IMG/VR virus record: IMGVR_UViG_3300037088_000682
Coordinates: 1-64,000 of that record
Direction: 5' to 3' (one strand)
Origin: a virus
DNA: 64,000 nucleotides
The notes below the pieces were generated by a model. The model did not search any database and had not been told where the DNA came from. It worked only from the letters and a program-made list of their open reading frames with translations. This document shows, in pieces, positions 22,026-29,119 of the stretch; the first letter of the stretch is position 1, and each line of letters starts with the position of its first letter. The translations under genes were made by a program, and so were the position numbers.

Positions 22026-22591
22026 GAACCTACCTCTCAATCGACATTGACTTTTGGAATAACCTGGAAGCGGCCGAACGAGTTCTCACTAAGTTACTGC
22101 TCCGGCGCGGGGACATCCCTACTATTGCTGTGATGAACCATCAGCAGTTGCTGCCGATGGTTAACGAGTCCAACGCGGATGTCCTAGTCAATATCGATGA
22201 ACACTCAGATCTGTGCGATACGAGCGTATCCAGATTTGAGTGTGGTAGTTGGGTCTCTTACGTCAAATGGAGGAAGAACGGTAAGTATGTCTGGTTGCGA
22301 AATAACCATGGGACTGCCAAAGGAAACTGTAACCATGATGCTTCCGGGTGGGATAGTGGTACCGATTGGTTGGTAACCAAGAGCTACTTCAGAGGACAGT
22401 GGACTGACCTGTGTAAGTACCTTCCAGACTGCGTTGGAATCGGCCTATGCATGAGCCCGTCCTTCTCTGTCTGCGGCGCCCCAGAGCTGTTCAGGATGCT
22501 TGTGAAGGCATTTGATCTCCCATACAAGCGCGGACGATCCAAAGAATGGTTCAATTGCACTAGACGCCCCCCGGGCATTCAAGCAGCATAG
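22022..22591 (+). CDS. Putative UPF0489/arginase-like-fold protein
   Basis: The sequence Y-L-S-I-D-I-D-F-W near the start and V-N-I-D-E-H-S-D-L around residue 60, with a conserved W-V-S-Y-V-K-W, fits the UPF0489 layout, in which Asp and His residues in such motifs would bind metal. Length (189) is short for that family. The assignment is by motif only. It is followed by the prepilin-like peptide gene. Confidence 0.55.
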   Translation: MRTYLSIDIDFWNNLEAAERVLTKLLLRRGDIPTIAVMNHQQLLPMVNESNADVLVNIDEHSDLCDTSVSRFECGSWVSYVKWRKNGKYVWLRNNHGTAKGNCNHDASGWDSGTDWLVTKSYFRGQWTDLCKYLPDCVGIGLCMSPSFSVCGAPELFRMLVKAFDLPYKRGRSKEWFNCTRRPPGIQAA

Positions 22592-22601
22592 GAGTACAGT
22601 T

Positions 22602-22721
22602 ATGATAAGAAATTCATTGAAGCGCGGCCTCACCCTTGTGGAGTTGATGGTTATCGTAGCAGCGATATCTCTAGTCGGAGCCGGTATTGTGGCGTTAGGG
22701 ACTCGCTTCGGTTGGTTCTAG
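22602..22721 (+). CDS. 39-residue prepilin-like peptide (type IV pilin signal)
   Basis: TAGGAG lies nine bases before the ATG. The peptide is M-I-R-N-S-L-K-R-G followed by L-T-L-V-E-L-M-V-I-V-A-A-I-S-L-V-G-A-G-I, a textbook class III signal: basic leader, Gly at the cleavage point, Glu at +5 and a hydrophobic helix. It then ends R-F-G-W-F with no globular pilin domain. It would be cut by host prepilin peptidase and sit in the inner membrane, where it could interfere with type IV pilus or type II secretion assembly. The function is inference. Confidence 0.8.
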   Translation: MIRNSLKRGLTLVELMVIVAAISLVGAGIVALGTRFGWF

Positions 22722-23275
22722 TACTCCTGATACCCTGGAGAAGGCGGTGGGGCTTCAATGTTTGGTTGTGGGGTGATCGTCATGAGAACCACGGCCACAG
22801 CCTCTTCCAAGGGTAGGGTCACTTTAGTGCCGTTCTCCAGGTCAACCCAATAGAGACCCTCGGGGTTCTTCCTCAACATGAAGCCGTTCTGTATCATCCC
22901 GACAACCCCAGATCGGTCAATGTGGGAGCCACCGATAATACCATCCCCCCTAAGATCTCTGACGTGGAGACCAGCCTCTCGAAGCTTTTCGATGGCCCGC
23001 TCGTGGGTCATTGGACTTAACTCAACGTTCTTGATGAGGAAGTCCACCGCTTCTTCAAGGGCCATGTGACGCTTCATATCCCTTTGGCAATCGGCAACCA
23101 ACCCCACATCATAGATTTCGTTCCCGAGGGGTATGAGCACGAAAGCGTTCCGAACCATCGTGATGGAGTCGACAACTTCCCGCCACCCGCCGCCAAAGAA
23201 GGATCCGTTTTCCCCTAGATCCTTGACGTACAGGCCGGCCCCTCGAAGTTTTCCCACCGCTTCTTCTGGTGTCAT
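22718..23275 (-). CDS. Protein with two related repeats, 185 aa
   Basis: Two copies of a unit of about 85 residues are visible: M-T-P-E-E-A-V-G-K-L-R-G-A-G-L-Y-V-K-D-L and M-T-H-E-R-A-I-E-K-L-R-E-A-G-L-H-V-R-D-L, each followed by a Gly-rich turn and a helix ending E-E-A-V. The ATG at 23275 follows a minus-strand GGTGTA by nine bases; the longer ORF starts upstream of that element. It is divergent from pyrF. Function unknown. Confidence 0.75.
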   Translation of the reverse strand: MTPEEAVGKLRGAGLYVKDLGENGSFFGGGWREVVDSITMVRNAFVLIPLGNEIYDVGLVADCQRDMKRHMALEEAVDFLIKNVELSPMTHERAIEKLREAGLHVRDLRGDGIIGGSHIDRSGVVGMIQNGFMLRKNPEGLYWVDLENGTKVTLPLEEAVAVVLMTITPQPNIEAPPPSPGYQEY

Positions 23276-23284
23276 CTTGCTTAA

Positions 23285-23302
23285 TACACCAGACTCGGTG
23301 TA
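23285..23302. promoter_or_regulatory. Back-to-back promoter elements TACACC-N6-GGTGTA
   Basis: The minus-strand GGTGTA (23290-23285) is nine bases from the ATG at 23275 and the plus-strand GGTGTA (23297-23302) is ten bases from the pyrF ATG at 23313. The two are separated by six bases. Confidence 0.7.
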
Positions 23303-23312
23303 TAGGTCACCC

Positions 23313-24011
23313 ATGCCTCAACCTCACGAATATATCACTTTCGCCCTTGATGTCCCCGATGCGCAGCAGGCCGAGAAGTTCGTCACAACCCTCGACCCAT
23401 ATGTGGGTGCATTCAAGGTAGGGCTGGAACTTTTCGTGAAGACTGGACGACTCTTCAGCGAGCTCACCAAGAAATCGATCATCCTCGACCTCAAGCTCCA
23501 CGATATCCCGGAGACGGTTGAGCGTGCGGTCAAGACCGGTGGTGACCGGGGCGCCAAGTATATGACGCTTCACGCCCAGCAGAGGCAGACTCTGGAAAAA
23601 GCCGCCATGGCCGCGGAGCCCTTTGGAATGACCCTCCTGATGGTCACTGTTTTGACCTCAATTGGTGAGGGTGATTACCGAGACCTTGATTACAACCCGA
23701 ACATGAACCTCTTGGGTAGAGTCAGTCTGTTAACCAAGCTGGGTTATGACTCTGGGATCCGTGGCTTCGTGTGTTCACCCAGAGAAGTTGGAGCGTTGAA
23801 GAAGATGCGTCCAGACACCTTCTATCTTGTTCCTGGAGTACGCTCTGCAGGAGCTGATGTTGGTGATCAGAAACGCGTGGGCACCCCAGCACAGGCGGTC
23901 ATTGACGGAGCCAACCTTGTGGTGGTGGGTCGACAGATCCGTGATGCTGCTGACCCCATTGAAGCCGCCAAGGCAATAGCTGAAGAGATTCGAGTCGGGG
24001 TTAATTCGTAG
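23313..24011 (+). CDS. pyrF: Orotidine 5'-phosphate decarboxylase
   Basis: The 232-residue protein has the family motifs: A-L-D-V (11-14), K-V-G-L-E-L (35-40), the catalytic D-L-K-L-H-D-I-P (59-66), V-P-G-V-R near residue 170, and V-V-V-G-R-Q-I near the end. It converts OMP to UMP, the last step of de novo pyrimidine synthesis. Length is close to bacterial PyrF. The GGTGTA ten bases upstream sets the start and rejects a 60-codon upstream extension. pyrE lies at 62.8 kb. Confidence 0.95.
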   Translation: MPQPHEYITFALDVPDAQQAEKFVTTLDPYVGAFKVGLELFVKTGRLFSELTKKSIILDLKLHDIPETVERAVKTGGDRGAKYMTLHAQQRQTLEKAAMAAEPFGMTLLMVTVLTSIGEGDYRDLDYNPNMNLLGRVSLLTKLGYDSGIRGFVCSPREVGALKKMRPDTFYLVPGVRSAGADVGDQKRVGTPAQAVIDGANLVVVGRQIRDAADPIEAAKAIAEEIRVGVNS

Positions 24012-24213
24012 TATCGTCCAAGAGCCTCGCCAAGATCTGATGACTCTTCACGAGTAGATCGTTGGTCATCTCAGCTTTTGGTACTTGGCGGTATACTCGG
24101 GAAACTAGGAAACCTAGCGAGGACTTCCCTCGTCGATAGAGGACTACTGCAAACCGATTCTCTTCGTCATTGAGGGTTTGGCGACAGAGCTCCTCTAGCT
24201 CCGAGTCAGTCAC
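24001..24213 (-). CDS. Small protein, 70 aa
   Basis: The GTG at 24213 overlaps the upstream TGA (GTGA) and gives M-T-D-S-E-L-E-E-L-C-R-Q. One helix, F-A-V-V-L-Y-R-R-G strand, then another helix. The 3' end overlaps pyrF by 11 bases. Function unknown. Confidence 0.65.
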   Translation of the reverse strand: MTDSELEELCRQTLNDEENRFAVVLYRRGKSSLGFLVSRVYRQVPKAEMTNDLLVKSHQILARLLDDTTN

Positions 24214-24389
24214 GCAAGAGCCTCTCGCACTTGCTTTCGAATACACTCCTCAACGGTATTACCGTCTTCAGGTATCCTCCAAAAAGATGGGAACCCGGTG
24301 TTGTTCCACAGTAGGTACCCAGCTGAATCATCATCAAGCTGCTTGCCTAACTTGGATGCCTCATCCTTTACAATTTCGAGAGCGGTCAT
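24210..24389 (-). CDS. 59-residue protein
   Basis: A minus-strand ORF starting M-T-A-L-E-I-V-K-D-E, with G-Y-L-L-W-N-N-T-G-F-P in the middle. Its ATG overlaps the upstream stop (ATGA), its TGA overlaps the next GTG, and GGTGTA lies 11 bases before the ATG. These fit a real gene. Confidence 0.68.
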   Translation of the reverse strand: MTALEIVKDEASKLGKQLDDDSAGYLLWNNTGFPSFWRIPEDGNTVEECIRKQVREALA

Positions 24390-25027
24390 ACTCTTTCATC
24401 TACACCGAGAACCCAGGGTACATAACCATCAGTGAACTCAACTGCTGGATTGGGGGTTCTAACATCAGGGGAGCCTTCACATCTGGTAAAAACGTAGTTC
24501 ACGAACTTCCAAAAGTAGAGGTGAAACTGTCTTTCACCCCATTGGACAGTCAACATGCCCGGCTCATGCTTCACAACATCCAGGATGGTTCCAGCTGGAA
24601 TGGTGACCATTTCACGCCTAAACGTCCCAGCTAACCGACGTTCCTCATCCTGATTGATGATAAATTCAGATTCGTTTTTTAGCATCCGAACTTGACGCCC
24701 TACTGACTTGGAGAATGCTTCGTCTAGCTCAATAGTCCTACGCCACTTCGGACACATTGCTTCAACCATGGCGTACACTTGAGCAATAGCATCAGCCCTA
24801 TCCGTAGTGAAGGTTTCCACTAGATTGAAGCAGCTACTCTCGTGTTGAACCAACGGGTAATCCTTGGCCGGAGTCACATCGATTTTGATAGTGATCCTAA
24901 GAGAATCATCGTCCCATTCCTTGAACCCATTACCCAGGTTTTCCTCTAAGTGGTAGGAGTAAAGCTTCCTCTTGAGAGGTGTGACCAGGTCACGAATTCG
25001 TTGCCTGGCCTCACTAATATCAGACAT
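24386..25027 (-). CDS. Hypothetical protein, 213 aa
   Basis: An N-terminal helix, I-T-I-K-I-D-V-T strand and a helical middle are followed by a beta-rich C-terminal part (V-T-I-P-A-G-T-I-L-D-V-V, M-L-T-V-Q-W-G-E-R-Q) like a small barrel. It overlaps the upstream gene by eight bases. No family recognised. Confidence 0.7.
   Translation of the reverse strand: MSDISEARQRIRDLVTPLKRKLYSYHLEENLGNGFKEWDDDSLRITIKIDVTPAKDYPLVQHESSCFNLVETFTTDRADAIAQVYAMVEAMCPKWRRTIELDEAFSKSVGRQVRMLKNESEFIINQDEERRLAGTFRREMVTIPAGTILDVVKHEPGMLTVQWGERQFHLYFWKFVNYVFTRCEGSPDVRTPNPAVEFTDGYVPWVLGVDERV
24401..24406 (-). promoter_or_regulatory. GGTGTA promoter-like element
   Basis: Minus strand GGTGTA followed by 11 bases and the ATG at 24389. 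It lies inside the 3' end of the upstream gene. Confidence 0.5.
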
Positions 25028-25745
25028 TTAGCACCCACAGGCTATGCAGTCGTTTCACTTCGACTAGGACGGGCTTGAAAGCAAGATCTAGCTCTTTCCG
25101 GCGCAAAGTTGTGACTAAGAGGATTCGTTCTTCAGCTGTTATGTTAGGTACCCTACACCCCTTATCGTACCCTGGAATTAGACTAACCTTGCGTTTAATC
25201 ACTTTCTGAGCTTCAGGACGAAGATGGTAGTCCTGTGTACCGCGAGCCTTTACCATAAGCCCTGAATAGAGCTCCCAGCAGAGTACTGGGTTAGCCTTTG
25301 CAGCGGGATGCCGGTACAACCCATACTCATCGAACCACCATTCCAATAAATCTGGGTTCGATGGTTTTTCTAGAAGTATTGGCCATTGATCAAAGTCTGA
25401 ATTGAGGTACGGGACTGGAATCTTGAACTTCAACCTCTCGTTTGATTCCATGTTGTTGCAAACCAAGCGTCTTTTCCCAACTTGGATAGCGGCCCAGCGA
25501 AGGACAGTCTTGTAATATGGACGAGTTACCCTATCCAATATCGCCCAACAAGACCCGTGATCGAAGCCAATCTTGTAAGGCTCACTTGAAACATAACTAA
25601 GATTAGTTGTTACATCACTGACGTAGCGTGCCTTCAGGGGCTTGCCGATAACCACGTCCCAGTGCCGGAAGTTTTCCTTGAGGAAGGCCAGCATCCGCTT
25701 CTTGGCTTCTTTACTCTCACAGGTGACGCTAAATGATCCGCCCAT
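25020..25745 (-). CDS. Hypothetical protein, 241 aa
   Basis: The ATG at 25745 is preferred because the longer start lies upstream of the minus-strand GGTGTA. The protein starts M-G-G-S-F-S-V-T-C-E-S-K, has W-A-A-I-Q-V-G-K-R and a central W-W-F-D-E-Y-G-L-Y, and a basic C-terminal half. No domain recognised. Confidence 0.7.
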   Translation of the reverse strand: MGGSFSVTCESKEAKKRMLAFLKENFRHWDVVIGKPLKARYVSDVTTNLSYVSSEPYKIGFDHGSCWAILDRVTRPYYKTVLRWAAIQVGKRRLVCNNMESNERLKFKIPVPYLNSDFDQWPILLEKPSNPDLLEWWFDEYGLYRHPAAKANPVLCWELYSGLMVKARGTQDYHLRPEAQKVIKRKVSLIPGYDKGCRVPNITAEERILLVTTLRRKELDLAFKPVLVEVKRLHSLWVLNV

Positions 25746-25755
25746 ATTGGCTTCC

Positions 25756-25773
25756 GGTGTACCTGAATACACC
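25756..25773. promoter_or_regulatory. Overlapping opposed promoter elements GGTGTA-N6-TACACC
   Basis: The plus-strand GGTGTA (25756-25761) is 12 bases before the ATG at 25774. The minus-strand GGTGTA (25773-25768) lies 22 bases before the ATG at 25745. The two transcripts would start across each other. Confidence 0.6.
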
Positions 25774-25977
25774 ATGGAAAGTCAAGAACTGGCTAAGATT
25801 GTTGAGAAGGCCAAATCGATTGTCGGAATCCGCGAGATGCTTCGGACTGGCCAAGATGAAGAAGGGAACCGGCCCTCCGCCATGGCCTATGAGGTTTTGA
25901 AGCATACAGAGGCTGAACTTGGAAAGTTGGCCGCGGAATGGATTGCCACGCATAGTCGTCTTGTACTGGATTCTTGA
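25774..25977 (+). CDS. Small helical protein, 67 aa
   Basis: M-E-S-Q-E-L-A-K-I-V-E-K-A-K and H-T-E-A-E-L-G-K-L-A-A-E-W-I form two helices with an acidic turn. The start is set by the GGTGTA element. Function unknown. Confidence 0.66.
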   Translation: MESQELAKIVEKAKSIVGIREMLRTGQDEEGNRPSAMAYEVLKHTEAELGKLAAEWIATHSRLVLDS

Positions 25978-25978
25978 T

Positions 25979-26398
25979 ATGCCTGATCTAGTTGTCACCG
26001 TCCCCAAAGCCATCTGGGCCTTTTGGGTAGGCGAGGGGGATGCCGCTGAGGAGCCCGAGAGCGGCGAGGAGTGGGCCTTCTTCGTGGGTGGGGCTAAGCC
26101 CAATATTGAAGCCGGGGAACGTCTCTACATCGTCTCCTGGGGCAAGCTGAGGGGTTATTCTCCGGTGACCCGGGTCATCCAACGAGAAAAGAAGGGCTGG
26201 GGCATCTGCCGGCGCGGCGGGGCCGTAGCCTGTACCATTGACGAGGCGATCCCTGGATTCCGTGGGTACCGTAAGCGGTGGTGGGCAAAGACGGCAGAGA
26301 CCCCCTTCCCAAAGTGGCGAACTCAGGGGGTAGACCAAAGACAACTTGAGATCTTGTTCAAGGCGGAGAAGGCTACTAATCGAGACTCAAGGTTTTGA
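25979..26398 (+). CDS. ASCH/EVE-like domain protein, candidate
   Basis: The ATG at 25979, just after the upstream stop, gives 139 residues. The core G-E-R-L-Y-I-V-S-W-G-K-L-R-G-Y-S-P-V-T-R, then G-G-A-V-A-C-T-I, I-P-G-F-R-G-Y and W-W, fits the PUA-related ASCH/EVE pattern of modified-nucleotide or RNA-binding proteins. This is motif-level and needs a profile search. Confidence 0.6.
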   Translation: MPDLVVTVPKAIWAFWVGEGDAAEEPESGEEWAFFVGGAKPNIEAGERLYIVSWGKLRGYSPVTRVIQREKKGWGICRRGGAVACTIDEAIPGFRGYRKRWWAKTAETPFPKWRTQGVDQRQLEILFKAEKATNRDSRF

Positions 26399-26588
26399 TT
26401 GGCGGGTAGTTGGTATCGATCTTCACGTACTGGCGTAGCTTTCGGTCATACTTGAGTCGAACGTAGTACATGTCCTTGTAGGCGAGCAAGGCATCCCATA
26501 CCTTGGACACTACCCTTGTGTACCCGGTGACAGTGAATACCGATGGCCCGATCTTCGTAGGACGAGCTTCAATTCGCTCTCTCGCCAT
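26376..26588 (-). CDS. Small basic protein, 70 aa
   Basis: Convergent with the previous gene (23-base overlap). Short strands (V-F-T-V-T-G-Y-T-R-V-V, Y-Y-V-R-L-K-Y-D-R-K) and a net positive charge suggest RNA or DNA contact. No family recognised. Confidence 0.62.
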   Translation of the reverse strand: MARERIEARPTKIGPSVFTVTGYTRVVSKVWDALLAYKDMYYVRLKYDRKLRQYVKIDTNYPPIKTLSLD

Positions 26589-26596
26589 GGTCGACT

Positions 26597-26956
26597 TCAG
26601 AGAGGATAGTCATCTCTGAGGACTCGGGCAAGTCTAGAATCTGGTTTGGGATCTTCAGCTGGTACCCTTTCTTGAATTCGCTCCTCTAACGCACCACTAA
26701 GTTGATGGTCTATAACTGAAGACTCTATTTTCTCTACCTCTTCACGAGCCCTCGCCAGAGTTGCTAACCGTTCAAGACGTACTTCGAGACCCCTCTCAAA
26801 GAGAACCAGTTTGATGGTGATTAGCAACCCAAGGAGTAGAACCAATCCAGCACTTACGAATACCATCCAGGAGAGGGCTCTATGAGCCCTAAAGAGTATC
26901 ATGACTAGACATAAGAGGACTCCCGACATCGGGAAAAGAATCTTGAGGTATCTCAC
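26597..26956 (-). CDS. Two-span membrane protein with degenerate C-tag
   Basis: Two hydrophobic helices (about 4-22 and 29-50) are followed by a charged helical tail with L-A-R-A-R-E-E-V-E-K and the end D-S-R-L-A-R-V-L-R-D-D-Y-P-L. That ending resembles the long C-tag form I-R-F-T-R-I-L-E-D-E-W-Y-P-L at 56.6 kb. The tail should face the cytoplasm. Confidence 0.72.
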   Translation of the reverse strand: MRYLKILFPMSGVLLCLVMILFRAHRALSWMVFVSAGLVLLLGLLITIKLVLFERGLEVRLERLATLARAREEVEKIESSVIDHQLSGALEERIQERVPAEDPKPDSRLARVLRDDYPL

Positions 26957-26971
26957 AGCACTGTCTCCTGT

Positions 26972-27187
26972 CTATTTCTTGTCCTTTTCAGACAAGTAGA
27001 CGTCACCGGCTGGGGTTCTCTTGTAATTGGGGTTGCAAGGCAAGTGCGTGACTTCCTTCACTTCAAAGGCCAATCCGAGGTTTTGTAAAACTTTGATTGG
27101 CTTATACTCAGGGGCTGTCCGCCTAGGGAGCTCTCTGAGAAGTTTTAGTTGAGGGCCCGAGAGCCTAATCTTCTTAGATTCAGCCAT
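26972..27187 (-). CDS. Small winged-helix-like protein, 71 aa
   Basis: I-R-L-S-G-P-Q-L-K-L-L-R-E-L, then K-V-L-Q-N-L-G-L-A-F, then a wing-like R-T-P-A-G-D-V-Y-L, fits a MarR-type winged helix. The ATG is nine bases after GCGTAATAG. A phage transcription regulator is possible. Confidence 0.65.
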   Translation of the reverse strand: MAESKKIRLSGPQLKLLRELPRRTAPEYKPIKVLQNLGLAFEVKEVTHLPCNPNYKRTPAGDVYLSEKDKK

Positions 27188-27193
27188 ACTTTC

Positions 27194-27200
27194 TATTACG
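27194..27200 (-). promoter_or_regulatory. CGTAATAG promoter-like element
   Basis: Minus strand GCGTAATAGAAAGT then ATG at 27187. Confidence 0.6.
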
Positions 27201-27237
27201 CGTGAGGAAGCCAGATCTCAATCAAAAAAGTCTTTTT

Positions 27238-27243
27238 GGTGTA
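27238..27243 (+). promoter_or_regulatory. GGTGTAAT promoter-like element
   Basis: TTGGTGTAATCCTGGT precedes the ATG at 27252, eight bases after GTA. With the previous element it forms a divergent pair. Confidence 0.65.
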
Positions 27244-27251
27244 ATCCTGGT

Positions 27252-27785
27252 ATGAGCTACAACCGAGTTTACCTTGCGGGCCCGGACGTATTTTACCCGG
27301 ATGCCGCCGACCGAGCAGCCAGATTGAAGGAGATGTGCCGTAAGCGCGGTCTGGAAGGCGTATTCCCCTTAGACTCGAGTCTTGTACTCCTTGATCCACT
27401 TGAACAAGAAGAGAACGGGTTCCGAATATACAGTGCCAACTTGAAGCTCATCGAAAGTTGCTGGTCTACACTCGCCAATATGTCCCCCTTCCGAGGCCCT
27501 TCAATGGATGTTGGTACTGGGTTTGAGATGGGGTATAGCCGTGCCCTGAATATGATTGTTGTCGGGTACACCAACTCCAAGACAGAATACAAGACTCGAG
27601 TCCAGGAAGATGGCCTCCTCATTGAGAACTTTGGGATGGTTGACAACTTGATGGTTCATGGGGCTGCCTGTGGAGATATTTTTGAAGATCCTGAAGAAGC
27701 TATCGAATACTTAGCCAGACTATTCAATGATGGTGAGCCCACTCAGCCGATCAAGAAAGAGGGTGAGGAAACTACCGCGGTGTAA
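27252..27785 (+). CDS. Nucleoside 2-deoxyribosyltransferase
   Basis: Y-L-A-G-P-D-V-F (7-14), D-V-G-T-G-F-E-M-G-Y (about 86-95) and N-L-M-V-H (about 132-136) are signatures of the N-deoxyribosyltransferase family, with the Glu of G-F-E-M as the likely nucleophile. It exchanges bases between deoxynucleosides, or hydrolyses deoxynucleoside monophosphates, in salvage. An HD phosphohydrolase gene follows. The Val-stop at the end forms the next GGTGTA. Confidence 0.88.
   Translation: MSYNRVYLAGPDVFYPDAADRAARLKEMCRKRGLEGVFPLDSSLVLLDPLEQEENGFRIYSANLKLIESCWSTLANMSPFRGPSMDVGTGFEMGYSRALNMIVVGYTNSKTEYKTRVQEDGLLIENFGMVDNLMVHGAACGDIFEDPEEAIEYLARLFNDGEPTQPIKKEGEETTAV
27779..27784 (+). promoter_or_regulatory. 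GGTGTA overlapping the upstream stop
   Basis: GGTGTAACCACCGAG precedes the ATG at 27794; the TAA within it is the stop of the upstream gene. Confidence 0.5.
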
Positions 27786-27793
27786 CCACCGAG

Positions 27794-28426
27794 ATGCCTC
27801 GATACGGTGACTGGTCTCAGACCCTAACAGGTCGAAAGTTCTACATGTTCGACCCACATCCCGATGACATTGTCATCGAAGATATCGCTGGGTCAGAAGC
27901 AAAGATCTGTCGGTTTGCAGGTCATTCACTTGTGTTCTACAGTGTAGCCCAACATTCTGTCATTGGAAGCTACATTCTTGAGCAAAGAACTAGGAACTTA
28001 CTGCTGGCATTTGGGTTTCTACTCCACGATTCAGGTGAGCCGTACATCGGCGATATGACTCGTCCCCTAAAGAGAATGCCTGAGATGGCTCCCTATCGAG
28101 CTGTTGACAGCAACCTCAACCAAGTTATCGGTAAGAAATGGGGTGTTGACTTGGAACACCCGCTCATCAAAGACATGGACGATGAGATGTTGGCCACGGA
28201 GAGAAAGCTCTTCATGGTGCCGGTAGAGGGTTGGCACTTGAGGTCGAAGCCACTCGATATCAAGATCAAGCCTTGGACTTGGCAAAAGGCCGAAAGAATG
28301 TATCTTGCTCGTTATCACGAGTTGTGCCTTCGCTTGGATGGAGTTCCCAAGTTGGCCACAACTGTGCTAAAGCATACGAGGTTGCTCAACCTAGCTAGCA
28401 AGGCATTCTCCTCAAGGGCCGAATAA
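27794..28426 (+). CDS. HD-domain phosphohydrolase (YfbR-like)
   Basis: The 210-residue protein has C-R-F-A-G-H-S-L (39-45), A-Q-H-S (52-55), L-L-H-D-S-G-E-P-Y (76-84) and D-M-T-R-P (87-91), the metal-binding and substrate layout of YfbR-type 5'-deoxynucleotidases. It probably dephosphorylates dNMPs in phage nucleotide metabolism. It overlaps the next gene by TAATG. Confidence 0.88.
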   Translation: MPRYGDWSQTLTGRKFYMFDPHPDDIVIEDIAGSEAKICRFAGHSLVFYSVAQHSVIGSYILEQRTRNLLLAFGFLLHDSGEPYIGDMTRPLKRMPEMAPYRAVDSNLNQVIGKKWGVDLEHPLIKDMDDEMLATERKLFMVPVEGWHLRSKPLDIKIKPWTWQKAERMYLARYHELCLRLDGVPKLATTVLKHTRLLNLASKAFSSRAE

Positions 28427-28671
28427 TGTCCAAGAAACCTGTAGAAGAGCGAGCCCACAAGCAAGAGGTTCTGGCGGGTACGCGTGATGCTTACCAAACC
28501 GGCTACCCTCACATCGACCTCCAGATGGGCTTGGACGAGGCTTGGAAGCTTGCCGTGGAGCTCGACCCCTGCCTGCCTTCAGTACACCCTAAGAACCTTC
28601 CTGAGAGCGTCAAGAGAGCCCTAGTCGGCCTGGCCCGCTGTGTGACCGAACTGAGATATGAGTGGTCTTAG
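28426..28671 (+). CDS. Hypothetical protein, 81 aa
   Basis: The ATG overlaps the upstream stop. Two helices (D-E-A-W-K-L-A-V-E-L, S-V-K-R-A-L-V-G-L-A-R-C-V) with a proline turn. Convergent four-base overlap with the receiver gene. Function unknown. Confidence 0.68.
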   Translation: MSKKPVEERAHKQEVLAGTRDAYQTGYPHIDLQMGLDEAWKLAVELDPCLPSVHPKNLPESVKRALVGLARCVTELRYEWS

Positions 28672-29009
28672 TCTCCCAGTACCTGCTTGACCACTTCTTC
28701 GAGCTCTCTCAGGTGAAACGGCTTTTGAAGGATGATTGGAAACCCCTCAAGGTACGGCCAACCAGTTATTAGAATGAATTTGTTGACTAGCTCCGGATGC
28801 TCTACCCCAAGCCAAAAGTAGAGAGATTCAACGTTCCCATCCTCGAGACTGTAGTCGGCAACGATTAGGTCGAAAGATTCGGTTCCGACTAAGGCTTTGG
28901 CAGCAGCTACCGAGGAGGTAGTTTTTACTTCAAAACTCATAAGTTCTAGGAGGTTACTGAGTAGCCTCCGAACAACCGGTTCATCTTCTGCTAGTAGTAC
29001 GCGTCGCAC
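28668..29009 (-). CDS. Stand-alone response-regulator receiver domain
   Basis: The 113-residue protein is a complete CheY-like receiver: E8/D9 acidic pair, phospho-acceptor D52 in V-A-D-Y-S-L-E-D-G, T82 and K96 in Q-K-P-F. No output domain or kinase gene is near. It could tap or sequester phosphoryl flow from a host kinase; this is inference. Confidence 0.92.
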   Translation of the reverse strand: MRRVLLAEDEPVVRRLLSNLLELMSFEVKTTSSVAAAKALVGTESFDLIVADYSLEDGNVESLYFWLGVEHPELVNKFILITGWPYLEGFPIILQKPFHLRELEEVVKQVLGD

Positions 29010-29070
29010 CCTAAGATATTTTAGAAGTACTTTCTGGTCATTAGTGTTATATTAGCCTCTCACCTTAGTC

Positions 29071-29076
29071 GGTGTA
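29071..29076 (+). promoter_or_regulatory. GGTGTA element, distal
   Basis: GGTGTATCTC, 43 bases before the CCA-enzyme GTG. A CCGTAATAG site lies nearer, so the gene may have two promoters. Confidence 0.4.
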
Positions 29077-29101
29077 TCTCATTGAGAAATCGACCTTTCA
29101 T

Positions 29102-29106
29102 CCGTA
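29102..29106 (+). promoter_or_regulatory. CCGTAATAG promoter-like element
   Basis: CCGTAATAGTAGGTAGCC precedes the GTG at 29120, 13 bases after CGTA. Confidence 0.55.
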
Positions 29107-29119
29107 ATAGTAGGTAGCC

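Noticed and set aside
23133-23312. 60-codon N-terminal extension of pyrF
   Set aside because: It lies antisense to the repeat-containing gene and upstream of the GGTGTA element; the PyrF fold starts at 23313.
24170-24634. Plus-strand ORF of 154 codons
   Set aside because: It overlaps three coupled minus-strand genes with overlapping start and stop codons.
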